Both the position numbers and the translations under genes were made by a program. From Salvelinus alpinus (taxonomy: Eukaryota > Chordata > Actinopteri > Salmoniformes > Salmonidae), in assembly GCF_045679555.1 (NCBI RefSeq), contig NC_092099.1, positions 9,966,076-10,030,075 of the forward strand: DNA of 64,000 nucleotides, in the 5' to 3' direction. Below are positions 23,801-32,043 of the stretch, one piece after another. Every line of letters begins with the position of its first letter. The first letter of the stretch is position 1. Under the pieces are notes generated by a model. It saw only the letters and a list, made by a program, of their open reading frames with translations. It did not search any database and had not been told where the DNA came from.

Positions 23801-26800
23801 ATTGAGTAGGGTATTGGAGGCTATTTTGTAAATTACATCGCCGAAGTCGAGGATCGGTAGGATGGTCAGTTTTACGAGGGTATGTTTGGCAGCATGAGTG
23901 AATGATGCTTTGTTGCAAAATAGGAAGCCAATTCTAGATTTAACTTTGGATTGGAGATGTTTGATGTGAGTCTGGAAGGAGAGTTTACAGTCTAGCCAGA
24001 CACCTAGGTATTTGTAGTTGTCCACATATTCTAAGTCAGAACCGTCCAGAGTAGTGATGCTGGACGGGCGGGCAGGTGCAGGCAGCGATCGGTTGAAGAG
24101 CATGCATTTAGTTTTACTCGTATTTAAGAGCAATTGGAGGCCACGGAAGGAGAGTTGTATGGTATTGAAGCTTGTCCAAAGAATACATTTTTTTGTGAGC
24201 ACAAAACTACCTCTGTACTGCCTTTCATTCCTTTGTATGGATTACCTTCAGACCTTCAGAGTAAAACGGAGGACACCATCATGTTTGTGAGAGTCATCCG
24301 TCTATAGAGTGGTCATAAGTTTGTAGGCCGTTCGGATGCTGCAAACGTTTTTTGTGAGAAGACATTGTCGGGATGTCTCGTGGTCTGAAAAACACTGCTG
24401 TAGCTCGGCCACCTTCCACCACAGATGTGGAAGGCCACCACAGGCAGATGCGGTGGATTTAGACACAGCCCGTGCAAAAAATACAGTATCTAGCTTAATC
24501 TGACAGATGTTTACGGCGTTTTGTTTATTATGTTACTTACATTGACGCACAGGTGAGTCAGAGGATTTTAATAGCCTATGTCACTCTGGTTGTTGGAGCT
24601 TCATCAAGGTTTGTTAGTAAATCTGGCTTTGATAAGAGCCCGTGCTTACCCAGCCACCGACCTCACCGCGTCACTGAGTGTGATCATAAGACATATTATA
24701 TATGTACAGTATATTCTAACGTGACTGCTTTCCCCTTGCCACTGCTATATCCCTCTCTTAAGTGATCTCATCACTTCCCACCAAAAGGGCATCCCTGTCC
24801 CCTTACTCAGTGAAGGGGCCGTAACCAATGCCCCTCAGGTCCCGGTACTCTGTCCAGAGGGACATGTCTCCTCGGCTGGGGAACCTCTCGTCCTTCCTAA
24901 GCAGCTCCTCCAGTAGCTCCACACTGTTGAGAGCAACGGAGTTAATGCTGCCTATGCTTATTTTGTACATGGGGCCGTACAGCTGCTTCTCATACACCTA
25001 GCACACAGAGTGAGAGAGAGTGAGAGTGAGAGTGAGAGAGAGAGAAAGACTAGCTGGGTTACATATAGTATAGGCCTACTTTGTTGTACACACATCTACT
25101 ATTCAGTCTTTTCCACATTGTTATGTAACTGAAAAGCTGGATTGATATTAGGAAATGGGGTCAACAAATCTTTCAACATGCATTCTGGTACAACAAATGT
25201 AAACCGCTGTACTTTTGTAATCCCTGCTGTGTCAATGGGGATTGTATTTCCAGTGCAAGACAGCTCTTAGAGAAGGTAAACAACACTGCATGTCAGCTGA
25301 GACTGCCTGTTTTCCTTAAATTGCACTCATCCGCGGGTTACTACGGCAACAAATATATATATATTATATACCTTTATTTAACCAGGTAGGACAGTTGAGA
25401 ACAAGTTCTCATTTACAACTGCGACCTGGCCAAGATAAAGCAAAGCAGTGTAACAAAAACAACAGAGTTACACATGGAATAAACAAAGTAGGGTCAATAA
25501 CACCATAGAAAATCTGTATACAGTGTGTGCAAATTAAGTAAGGAGGTAATGTTTATTACATGACATAGTGGCAAAGTAAATACTGGCATAAATACTGGTG
25601 TGCAAAAGAGCAGAAAAAAACAGATATGGGGATGAGGTAGGTAGTTGGTTAGATGGGCTATTTACAGATGGGCCAATTGGCAAGAGAGTTATTGTAGTTG
25701 GTGTACTTCGTTTGCTAGCAGGGGGAATGGGCTTAGCTCGAGTCTAACTGGTACTTCTGGACAAGGGCGTTAGCCATGATAGCCACTCGCTAGCTAGCTG
25801 CGATGATCCGGTGAAATGGTCCAGAGCTTGCGGCAGGAGTCCAGTGATGTAGTGGGGGGGGGGAAAGCAGTCCAATATGCTCTGGGCTGATATCTCGCTG
25901 CGCAGACTCGCAGATATTATTAAGGTAAAAACTGCTAGCAGTGGCTAACAATGATTAAATAGCTAGTAGCTAATTAGCTGGCTAGCTTCTGAAGGCTAGC
26001 TTTTCTTCTGAAGGCTAGCTTCGCTTCTGAAGGATAGCTTCGCTTCTGAAGGCTAGCTTCTGATGGCTACCTTCTGATGGCTAGCTTTGCTTCTGAAGGC
26101 TACCTTCTAGCTTCTGAAGGCTAGCTTCTGATTGCTAGCTTCTATCTTCTGAAGGCTACCTTCTGAAGGCTACCTTCTGAAGGCTACCTTCTGAAGACTA
26201 CCTTCTGGCTTCTGATGGCTAGCTTCGCTTCTGAAGGCTACCTTCTAGCTTCTGAAGGCTAGCTTTGCTTCTGAAGGCTAGCTTGGCTTCTGAAGGCTAG
26301 CTTTGCTTCTGAAGGCTAGCTAGCAGAAGCTTAGCTTCTTGAAGGCTAGTGGCTAGCTTCTGGTGGCTAGCCTTGCTTCTGAAGGCTACCTTTGCTTCTG
26401 AAGGCTACCTTTGCTTCTGAAGGCTAGCAGAAGCTGGCTAGCAGAAGTTTAGCTTCTTGAAGGCTAGCTTCTTGATGGCTAGCTTCTAGCTTCTGAAGGC
26501 TACCTTCTAGCTTCTGAAGACCACCTTCTGAAGACCACCTTCTGAAGCTTTGCTTCTGAAGGCTAGCTTTGCTTCTGAAGGCTAGCAGAAGCTGGCTAGC
26601 AGAAGCTTAGCTTCTTGAAGGCTAGCGGCTAGCTTCTGGTGGCTAGCCTTGCTTCTGAAGGCTACCTTTGCTTCTGAAGGCTACCTTTGCTTCTGAAGGC
26701 TACCTTTGCTTCTGAAGGCTAGCAGAAGCTGGCTAGCAGAAGTTTAGCTTCTTGAAGGCTAGCTTCTTGATGGCTAGCTTCTAGCTTCTGATGGCTAGCT

Positions 26801-28921
26801 TCTAGCGGCTAGCTTCTCTTCTGAAGGCTACCTTCTAGCTTCTGAAGGCTAGCTTCTGATGGCTAGCTTCTGATGGCTAGCTTCTGATGGCTACCTTCTG
26901 ATGGCTAGCTTCGCTTCTGAAGGCTACCTTCTGATGGCTAGCTTCTGAAGGCTACCTTCTAGCTTGATGATAGCCACTCGCTAGCCATGATAGCCACTCG
27001 CTAGCTAGCTGCGATGATCCGGTGAAATGGTCCAGAGCTTGTGGCAGGAGTCCGGTGATGTAGTGGGGGGGGGGGGAAGCAGTCCAATATGCTCTGGGCT
27101 GATATCTCGCTGCGCAGACTCGCAGATATTATTAAGGTAAAAACTGCTAGCAGTGGCTAACAATAATTAAATAGCTAGTAGCTAATTAGCTGGCTAGCTT
27201 CTGAAGGCTAGCTTTGCTTCTGAAGGATAGCTTCGCTTCTGAAGGCTACCTTCTGATGGCTAGCTTCGCTTCTGATGGCTACCTTCTGATGCTACCTTCT
27301 GAAGGCTACCTTCTGATGGCTAGCTTTGCTTCTGAAGGCTACCTTCTAGCTTCTGAAGGCTAGCTTCTGATTGCTAGCTTCTATCTTCTGAAGGCTACCT
27401 TCTGATGGCTAGCTTCGCTTCTGATGGCTACCTTCTGATGCTACCTTCTGATGGCTAGCTTTGCTTCTGAAGGCTACCTTCTAGCTTCTGAAGGCTAGCT
27501 TCTGATTGCTAGCTTCTATCTTCTGAAGGCTACCTTCTAGCTTCTGGCTAGCTTCTGATTGCTAGCTTCTATCTTCTGAAGGCTACCTTCTGAAGGCTAC
27601 CTTCTAGCTTCTGATGGCTAGCTTCGCTTCTGAAGGCTACCTTCTAGCTTCTGAAGACCACCTTCTGAAGCTTTGCTTCTGAAGGCTAGCTTGGCTTCTG
27701 AAGGCTAGCTTTGCTTCTGAAGGCTAGCAGAAGCTTAGCTTCTTGAAGGCTAGTGGCTAGCTTCTGGTGGCTAGCCTTGCTTCTGAAGGCTACCTTTGCT
27801 TCTGAAGGCTACCTTTGCTTCTGAAGGCTACCTGAAGGCTACCATCATCAAGCTAGCTTCTACCTTCTGAAGGCTACCTTCTGAAGACTACCTTCTTGAT
27901 GGCTAGCTTCTACCTTCTGATGGCTACCTTCTGAAGGCTACCTTCTAGCTTCTGATGGCTAGCTTCGCTTCTGAAGGCTACCTTCTAGCTTCTGATGGCT
28001 AGCTTCTGATGGCTAGCTTCAGATGGCTAGCTTCAGATGGCTACATTCTAGCTTCTGATGGCTAGCTTTGCTTCTGAAGGCTAGCTTTGCTAAGCAGAAG
28101 CTTAGCTTCTTGATGGCTAGCTTCTACCTTCTGATGGCTACCTAGCTTCTAGCTTCTGATGGCTAGCTTCTAGCTTCTGATGGCTAGCTTCTGTTGGCTA
28201 GCTTCTGATGGCTACCTTCTAGCTTCTGATGGCTAGCCTCTGTTGGCTAGCTTCTAGCTTCTGATGGCTAGCTTCTAGCTTCTGATGGCTAGCTTCTGTT
28301 GGCTAGCTTCTGTTGGCTAGCTTCTAGCTTCTGATGGCTAGCTTCTGTTGGCTAGCTTCTGTTGGCTAGCTTCTAGCTTCTGATGGCTAGCTTCTGACGG
28401 AGGTTCCAGTTATAAGGTCTAAAAAAAAAAATGCAGATCCGTACCACGTTGGGTGAGGCGGGTTGCAGGAAGGTATATTTAATTCGAAAATGGAAAAAGA
28501 GATTGACGGATCTCATGTTTCAATTTGTTAGTAAATATCAGAAACACACAGCAAGATATTGGAAACTTACAGTACCCAAAACATAGAGAGTGGTAAATAT
28601 TTGCAGCAAGCCACTTTGAGTGCCAAAGAAAACATAGAAAGCCCACTTAGATAACACACATTTCACTTTTTCCTGTACCTGTAGCTCATGTAGACGCTTG
28701 TAGTAGCCTTGGACATACAATCTGTACAACATCACCCTGGTTTTGATCCTGGGGAGGTCATCCTCGGTCCGAATCTTATCCTGGGAGGTGGACGGTTGGG
28801 CAACTGAGGGAGAAGGGGTGCCTCCTGCACCCCTGGTGTAGACCAGAGCCAGGGCAGTAGGGAACGGCAGGAGCCAGCGGCAGCTCCTCTGCACCATACT
28901 CTGGGCCAGACAGACGACCAT
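2829..28921 (-). CDS. cyp27a1: Mitochondrial cytochrome P450, sterol 27-hydroxylase (CYP27A) type, nine exons
   Basis: Exons in transcript order are 28921-28679, 24997-24807, 18058-17859, 15402-15205, 15063-14900, 6032-5866, 5755-5674, 5504-5304 and 2960-2829. All introns are GT-AG with consistent phases, giving 525 codons against 531 in human CYP27A1, which also has nine exons. The ATG at 28921 has a strong context (ATCATGG) and opens a basic, hydrophobic mitochondrial-type leader ([16 protein letters not shown]). Visible P450 marks are the I-helix [13 protein letters not shown] across the exon 5/6 join (about residues 321-336), the ExxR motif KETLR (E385, R388), FKPERW, and the heme loop [12 protein letters not shown] with Cys466. 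The family is anchored in the inner mitochondrial membrane, takes electrons from adrenodoxin and hydroxylates the sterol side chain for bile-acid synthesis. The CYP27A call rests on similarity plus synteny with bcs1l and znf142. CYP27B/C paralogues are less likely, but which fish cyp27a1 copy this is cannot be told. Confidence 0.92.
2961..3770. other. CYP27A intron 8, no recognised feature
   Basis: AT-rich intronic sequence. I see no coding exon, RNA gene or element boundary that I can support. Confidence 0.5.
3771..3962 (+). mobile_element. HpaI-type tRNA-derived SINE, nearly full length
   Basis: The tRNA-like head has an A box TAGCCTAGTGG (3782-3792). It is followed by the family-specific GAGCTGACAAGGTAAAAATC and TCTGCCCCTGAACAAGGCAG, and the 3' tail TTAACTGACTTGCCTAGTTA plus an A run. 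The B-box region (GATCTAATCC) is mutated. It sits in CYP27A intron 8. Confidence 0.85.
3963..5303. other. Rest of CYP27A intron 8, with a short Rex1 3' end
   Basis: Mostly unremarkable AT-rich sequence. At about 5086-5122 it holds TTTATTTGTCACATACACAT, the extreme 3' end of the Rex1-type LINE seen at 30003-31012 (minus orientation there). No coding exon found. Confidence 0.5.
6063..6230. mobile_element. Palindromic MITE with CACAGGAGG ends
   Basis: It begins CACAGGAGGCT and ends ACCTCCTGTG, and the interior is a long imperfect palindrome around CCATGTGTTTGATACCATTC. A second copy is at 52936-53093. It lies in CYP27A intron 5, just upstream of exon 6 in the sense of transcription, and has no coding capacity. 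Confidence 0.8.
6231..7205. other. CYP27A intron 5, no recognised feature
   Basis: AT-rich sequence without a supported coding exon or repeat. Confidence 0.45.
7206..9070 (+). mobile_element. 5'-truncated L2-type LINE with an open reverse-transcriptase frame
   Basis: One frame runs from about 7206 to the stop at 8920-8922 without interruption. Reverse-transcriptase blocks appear in order: [47 protein letters not shown], the catalytic [18 protein letters not shown] and KNLGVILDN, then the C-terminal [13 protein letters not shown] and [10 protein letters not shown]. The endonuclease half is missing, as expected of 5' truncation. The 3' end has a run of 12 C and the tail GTCGCTCTGGATAAGAGCG. 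It is in CYP27A intron 5, antisense to the gene. The intact frame and the close match to 51030-51487 suggest a young insertion. The L2 clade is called from the RT motifs by eye. Confidence 0.85.
9071..9584. other. CYP27A intron 5, no recognised feature
   Basis: No supported gene or element. A short word AATGAGACTGGGTGTGTAA occurs twice about 46 nt apart (near 9399 and 9445), a small local duplication. Confidence 0.4.
9585..10185 (-). mobile_element. Rex1-type LINE fragment
   Basis: The minus strand shows reverse-transcriptase pieces [52 protein letters not shown] and the catalytic variant FADDTKVV, interrupted by frame breaks. The region downstream (9600-9720) matches the Rex1 copy at 30600-30730. 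A dead fragment in CYP27A intron 5, same strand as the gene. Confidence 0.75.
10338..10357 (+). repeat. Left copy of a 20-bp perfect direct repeat
   Basis: TTTTATGGCTGGTTATGACA. It is identical to 10530-10549 and the two copies bracket the formin-like scrap. The GTTATGACA word is also scattered through 10240-10320 in both senses. Confidence 0.9.
10381..10515 (+). pseudogene. Formin FH2-domain coding scrap (INF2/FHDC1-like)
   Basis: An open frame reads [16 protein letters not shown] and continues to [17 protein letters not shown]. This resembles the start of the FH2 actin-nucleating domain of INF2/FHDC1-type formins, where a SSIE-LF-FP block is followed by KEPKEI-F-DAKK-LN. I see no splice acceptor or donor of its own, no start, and no other formin exon nearby. 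The frame runs into the right-hand direct repeat and stops. It therefore looks like a copied exon, not a working gene. It is antisense to CYP27A, within intron 5. The family assignment is from memory of FH2 sequences. Confidence 0.6.
10530..10549 (+). repeat. Right copy of the 20-bp direct repeat
   Basis: Identical to 10338-10357, with 172 nt between the two copies. The length is long for a DNA-transposon target duplication but possible for retroposition or for a repeat-mediated event. Confidence 0.9.
10923..11815 (+). pseudogene. Tc1-like transposase, broken and SINE-interrupted
   Basis: The N-terminal helix-turn-helix part is readable ([39 protein letters not shown]). After the SINE at 11272-11425 the catalytic part follows ([29 protein letters not shown]). 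Stops, shifts and the SINE remove function. Confidence 0.75.
11272..11425 (+). mobile_element. HpaI-type SINE inside the Tc1-like transposase
   Basis: Head GGCAGGTAGCCTAGTGGTTA and body GAGCTGACAAGGTAAAAATC, TCTGCCCCTGAACAAGGCAG. The 3' tail is cut short after GGCCGTCAT. The Tc1 reading resumes at CTAAAGGACACCC, so the SINE came second. Confidence 0.85.
12167..12551 (+). mobile_element. tRNA-derived SINE with an 11-bp target-site duplication
   Basis: Same family as 271-755: B box GGTTCGAGTCC, then GCCGGCCGCGACCGGGAGAC. It is bracketed by AGAAAATAGTA at 12156-12166 and again at 12552-12562. Joining the flanks restores the end of the Tc1-like element. The A box is partly lost at the 5' end. 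Confidence 0.85.
12596..14753 (-). mobile_element. L1 retrotransposon copy with the middle deleted
   Basis: On the minus strand the 5' side (14458-14078) encodes an L1 ORF1 piece: a coiled-coil-like stretch, then [17 protein letters not shown] and [14 protein letters not shown], the RNA-binding ORF1 core. It runs almost directly into an ORF2 C-terminal piece (13981-13292, with [12 protein letters not shown]), so endonuclease and reverse transcriptase are missing. The 3' end has an AATAAA and a poly(A) that appears as T12 at 12600-12611. The flanks rejoin as the right end of the Tc1-like element. The site is marked by a short GTGTC on both sides (12591-12595, 14755-14759). Confidence 0.8.
15610..16955 (-). 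pseudogene. Leucine-rich-repeat receptor pseudogene, Toll-like receptor type
   Basis: The minus strand carries a chain of leucine-rich repeats, each readable in some frame but broken by stops and shifts. Examples are [20 protein letters not shown] (about 16811-16740), [20 protein letters not shown] then [14 protein letters not shown] (about 16410-16320), [20 protein letters not shown] then [14 protein letters not shown] (about 16235-16120), and [19 protein letters not shown] (about 15780-15715). Spacing, asparagine positions and the start resembling a receptor N-terminus ([11 protein letters not shown]) fit a TLR-like ectodomain. No TIR domain is seen. It lies in CYP27A intron 3, same strand. 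Other LRR receptors remain possible. Confidence 0.6.
16956..17858. other. CYP27A intron 3, no recognised feature
   Basis: No gene or repeat that I can support. The upstream flank of the LRR pseudogene may extend here but is unreadable. Confidence 0.4.
18059..18752. other. CYP27A intron 2, no recognised feature
   Basis: Non-coding sequence between exon 3 and the transposon starting at 18753. Nothing supported. Confidence 0.4.
18753..19940. mobile_element. Tc1-like element with CAGTGCCTTCAGAAAGTATT end, right side lost
   Basis: The left end at 18753 is TACAGTGCCTTCAGAAAGTA, the inverse of the end at 32600-32620. The interior is colinear with 963-2001 and 29373-32620 (TTCCTCTAGGATTTTGCCTG, GATACACCATCCAAAGTGTA). 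The right terminal repeat is missing. Reading frames are broken. It is in CYP27A intron 2. Confidence 0.7.
20220..21893. repeat. Unclassified salmonid repeat split by a LINE
   Basis: The left half (about 20220-20437) runs from GCTAACCTCTCACCATTAAA to ACATGATTTACCATT. The right half (about 21745-21893) resumes with AATCTGAAACACAACCAAAA and ends TTAATACACATA. I recognise the two halves as one continuous repeat elsewhere in salmonid DNA, so the LINE at 20438-21744 entered it. Class is unknown to me. Confidence 0.5.
20438..21744 (-). mobile_element. LINE fragment with reverse-transcriptase relics
   Basis: Minus-strand pieces in order are [38 protein letters not shown], the catalytic core changed to [39 protein letters not shown], and the C-terminal region ([37 protein letters not shown]). 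The YADD-to-YADN change and frame breaks show it is dead. Located in CYP27A intron 2. Confidence 0.8.
21893..22804. mobile_element. Tc1-like relic with internal palindrome (second copy)
   Basis: The left end is TACACTACCGTTCAAAAGTT followed by GGGGTCACTTAGAAATGTCC. Transposase scraps [19 protein letters not shown] and [13 protein letters not shown] are on the minus strand. A 43-nt segment occurs forward at 22601-22643 and inverted at 22737-22779, as in the copy at 2002-2756. The right terminal repeat is not found. Confidence 0.65.
22805..23182. other. CYP27A intron 2, no recognised feature
   Basis: Non-coding, nothing supported. Confidence 0.4.
23183..24180 (-). mobile_element. LINE fragment (TTATTTAACCAGGTAGGC-tailed family), copy 1
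   Basis: The minus strand encodes C-terminal reverse-transcriptase sequence ([55 protein letters not shown]). The 3' non-coding part and tail are at the low-coordinate end (TTATTTAACCAGGTAGGCAA). Other copies are at 25360-25975 and 31190-32043. Frame breaks are present. Confidence 0.75.
24181..24806. other. CYP27A intron 2, no recognised feature
   Basis: Non-coding sequence before exon 2, nothing supported. Confidence 0.4.
25010..25046. repeat. GA-rich simple repeat
   Basis: Runs of GAGAGT and GAGA directly inside intron 1, 13 nt beyond the start of exon 2 (transcript sense: just before its acceptor). It reads as a pyrimidine tract on the coding strand. Confidence 0.8.
25360..25975 (-). mobile_element. 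LINE fragment, copy 2, leading into the tandem array
   Basis: The low-coordinate end has the family tail (TTATTTAACCAGGTAGGACA; ACCTGGCCAAGATAAAGCAA). From about 25690 the sequence changes to GGGCTTAGCTCGAGTCTAAC and GATGATCCGGTGAAATGGTC, which I recall as the other end of the same salmonid LINE. Much of the element is deleted. Its last part (TAGCTAGTAGCTAATTAGCT) borders the GCTAGC array. Confidence 0.55.
25778..25982. repeat. Duplicated 205-bp block, first copy
   Basis: It runs from GATAGCCACTCGCTAGCTAG through a G run and GCTCTGGGCTGATATCTCGC to the array start. It is repeated at 26989-27195 with only a few differences, an offset of 1211 bp. Confidence 0.85.
25976..28394. repeat. Minisatellite array of GGCTAGCTTCTGAA-type units in CYP27A intron 1
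   Basis: About 2.4 kb built from a 14-nt unit (GGCTAGCTTCTGAA, with GAT for GAA and ACC for AGC variants) mixed with a 19-nt form carrying an extra TTTGC or TCGCT. The units are interspersed, not in pure blocks. The core GCTAGC is its own reverse complement, and pieces such as GCTAGCAGAAGCT are present, so hairpins can form. A 205-bp non-array block sits inside it (26989-27195). No ORF or promoter is supported. It lies about 285 nt downstream of the exon 1 donor. Confidence 0.9.
26989..27195. repeat. Duplicated 205-bp block, second copy, inside the array
   Basis: Nearly identical to 25778-25982 (for example TCCGGTGATG versus TCCAGTGATG, a longer G run, AATAATT versus AATGATT). Its presence shows that array plus flank was duplicated as a unit of about 1.21 kb. 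Confidence 0.85.
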
Positions 28922-29162
28922 GATGGGAGCAGTACAAGGAATGTCTAAAAACACAGGGCTTCTGTTTCACCAGTGAGACTGGGGAGGGGCCATATCCCTG
29001 TGACTCTAAGGAGGTTAACCCTTCAGCTCCAACACTGGAGAAAAGGAAGAGGAATAGAAGGAATGTCCCCTTGTTGAAGTGAAGGCCTACAGGAAGTAAT
29101 GCTTACTTGAAACATAGAAATAACAGAAGGCCACTGTCAAATCTCACATTAAAAAAACGGCT

Positions 29163-29360
29163 GTGGGCAGTGTTGGGGAGTAGTGAACGACATGTAGTTC
29201 AACTAGTAATTTAACTACATTTTGCAGTAGCTTTGTGGTAGTTGAACTAAATTCAAAGCTTGGTAGTGTTTGAGTTGTTAATTACTTTTTTTTGCCATGT
29301 AGCTGTCTAGTCAACTACTGGAACTACACACTACTTTCTTTGCAAAAACTAAAAGAAAGA
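29163..29360. mobile_element. hAT-like element fragment
   Basis: It opens with GCAGTGTTGGGGAGTAGTGA and contains the repeating ACTAC/GTAG words typical of a fish hAT-type repeat end. No target duplication or transposase is seen. Confidence 0.4.
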
Positions 29361-30002
29361 ATTGATACCCATTGACTTATTCCACATTTTGTTGTGTTAC
29401 AGCCTAAATTCTAAATTGATTAAATATATTTCTCTCATCCATCTACACACAATACCCCATAATGACAAAGTGAAAACATGTTTTTAGAAATGTTTCCTAA
29501 TTTATTGAAAATGAAATACAGTATCTCACTTACATAAGTATTCTCACCCTTGAGTCGATACTTTGTAGAAGCAACTTTTGCAGCGATTACATCTGTGAGT
29601 CTTCCTGAGTAAGTCTCTAAGAGCTTTCCACACCTGGATTGTGCAACATTTGCCCATTATTATTTTCTAAATTCTTCAAGCTCTGTCAAATTGTTTTTTG
29701 ATCATTGCAAGACAACCATTTTCAGGTCTTGCCATAGATTTTCAAGTAGATTTCATTCAAAACTGTAACTCGGCCACTCAGGAACATTCACTGTCTTCTT
29801 GGTAAGCAACTCCAGTCTATATTTGTCCTTGTGTTTTAGGTTACTGTCCTGTTGAGAGGTGAATTAATCTCCCAGTGTCTGATGGAAAGCAGACAGAACC
29901 AGGTTTTCCTCTAGGATTTTGACTGTGCTTAGCTCCATTCCATTTATTTTTCATTCTGAAAAATTCCCCAGTGTTTAATGATTACAAGCATACCCATAAC
30001 AT

Positions 30003-31012
30003 CAAATCAAATGTTATTTGTCACATACACATGGTAAGCAGATGTTAATGCGAGTGTAGCGAAATGCTTGTGCTTCTAGTTCCGACCATGCAGTAATATC
30101 TAACAAGTAATCTGACCTAACAATTTCACAACAACTACCTTATACACACAAGTGTAAAGGAATGAATCAGAGTATGTGCATAAAAATATATGAATGAGTG
30201 ATGGCCGAACGGCATAGGCAAGATGCAGTAGATGGTATAGAGTACAGTATAAACATATGAGATGAGTAATGTAGGGTATGTAAACATTATATAAAGTAAG
30301 TCGCTCTGGATAAGAGCGTCTGCTAAATGACTTAAATGTAAATGTAAATGTGGCATTGTTTAAAGTGGCTAGTGATACATTTATTACATCAAGATGGTAA
30401 GATACAGTAGATGGTATAGAGTACAGTATAAACACATGAGATGAGTAATGTAGGGTATGTAAACATTATATAAAGTGGCATTGTTGAAAGTGGCTAGTGA
30501 TACATTTATTACATCAATTTTTCCATTATTAAAATGGCTAGAGTTAAGTATGTTGGCAGCAGCCACTCAATGTTAGTGATGGCTGTTTAAAAGTCTGATG
30601 GCCTTGAGATAGAAGCTGTTTTTCAGTCTCTCGGTCCCCGCTTTGATGCACCTGTACTGACCTCGCCTTCTGGATGATAGCGGGGTGAACAGGCAGTGGC
30701 TCGGGTGGTTGTTGTCCTTGAGGCCTTTCTGTGACATCAGGTGGTGTAGGTGTCCTGGAGGACAGGTAGTTTGCCCCCGGTGATGCGTTGTGCAGACCTC
30801 ACTACCCTCTGGAGGTCCTCACGGTTATGGGCGGAGCAGCTGCCGTACCAGGCGGTGATACAGCCCGACAGGATGCTCTCGATTGTGCATCTGTAAAAGT
30901 TTGTGAGTGTTTTTGACGACAAGCCAAATTTTTTCAGCCTCCTGAGGTTGAAGAGGCGCTGCTGTGCCTTCTTCACCACGCTGTCTGTGTGGGTGTACCC
31001 TTTCAGTTTGTA
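30003..31012 (-). mobile_element. Rex1-type LINE, 5'-truncated, inside the Tc1-like host
   Basis: The minus strand encodes the Rex1 C-terminus (VKKAQQRLFNLRRLKKFG; LTNFYRCTIESILSGCITAW; EDLQRVVRSAQRITGG). It is followed by the long 3' region and the terminal AATCAAATGTTATTTGTCAC side at 30003. Two near-repeats GAGATGAGTAATGTAGGGTA (about 30260 and 30439) lie in the 3' region. It carries a 54-bp tail insertion at 30297-30350. Confidence 0.8.
30297..30350 (+). mobile_element. Solo L2/SINE 3' tail inside Rex1
   Basis: Only TAAGTCGCTCTGGATAAGAG and the rest of the tail to AATGTAAATG are inserted. The flanks rejoin as ACATTATATAAAGTGGCATT, the sequence seen intact at 30466-30485. An extreme 5' truncation of either the L2 LINE or the tRNA-Ala SINE. 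Confidence 0.75.
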
Positions 31013-31189
31013 GTGATGCAGCCACCACTATGCTTGAAAATATGGAGAGTGGTACTCAGTAATGTGTTGTATTGAGTTTACCCCAAACATTACACTTTGT
31101 ACTCAGGACAAAAAAAATATTGTTTTGCCACCGTTTTTGCAGTATTACTTTAGTGTCTTTTTGCAAACAGGATGCATGTTTTGTAATAT

Positions 31190-32043
31190 TTGTATATATA
31201 TATTTAAAAAAAACATTTATTTAACCTTTATTTAACCAGGTAGGCCAGTTGAGAACAAGTTCTCATTTACAACTGCAACCTGGCCAAGATAAAGCAAAGC
31301 AGTGCGACAAAAACAACAACACAGAGTTACACATGGGATAAACAAATGTACAGTCAGTAACACAATAGAAAAATATTTGTACAGTGTGTGCAAATGTAGT
31401 AAAATTAGGGAGGTAAGGCAATAAATAGGCCATAGTGGCGAAATAATTATAATTTAGCATTAACACTGGAGTGAATAGATGTGCAGAATATGATGTGCAA
31501 GTAGAGATACTGGGGTGCAAAAGAGCAAAAAATAAATAACAATATGGGGATGAGGTAGTTGGGTGTGCTATTTACAGATGGGCTGTGTACAGGTGCAGTG
31601 ATCGGTAAGCTGCTCTGACAGCTGATGCTTACAGTTAGTGAGGGAGATATTAGTCTCCAGCTTCAGTGATTTTTGCAATTCGTTCCAGTCATTGGCAGCA
31701 GAGAACTGGAAGGAAAGGCGGCCAAAGGAGGTGTTGGCTTTGTGGATGACCAGTGAAATATACCTGCTGGAGCGCGTACTACGGGTAGGTGATGCTATGG
31801 TGACCAGTGAGCTGAGATAAGACGGGGCTTTACCTAGCAAAGAATTATAGATGACATGGAGCCAGTGGGTTTGGTGACGAATATGTAGCGAGGGCCAGCC
31901 AACGAGAGCATACAGGTCGCAGTGGTGGGTAGTATATGGGGCTTTGGTGACAAAACGGATGGCAATGTGATAGACTACATCCAATTTGCTGAGTAGAATG
32001 TTGAAGGCTATTTTATAAATCGCCGAAGTCAAGGATCGGTAGG
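31190..32043 (-). mobile_element. LINE fragment (TTATTTAACCAGGTAGGC-tailed family), copy 3
   Basis: The minus strand reads through the C-terminus of the LINE ORF ([53 protein letters not shown]) and the 3' region, ending in the TTAACC-rich tail at the low-coordinate side. It entered the Tc1-like host at 31189/32044. Confidence 0.8.

Noticed and set aside
25976-28394. A CRISPR-like array
   Set aside because: Units are short (14-19 nt), variable and contiguous, with no unique spacers, inside a vertebrate intron. This is a minisatellite.
28922-28970. An upstream start for CYP27A giving a longer leader
   Set aside because: The longer in-frame start at 28954 is GTG, not ATG. The ATG at 28921 has a good context and gives a normal mitochondrial leader.
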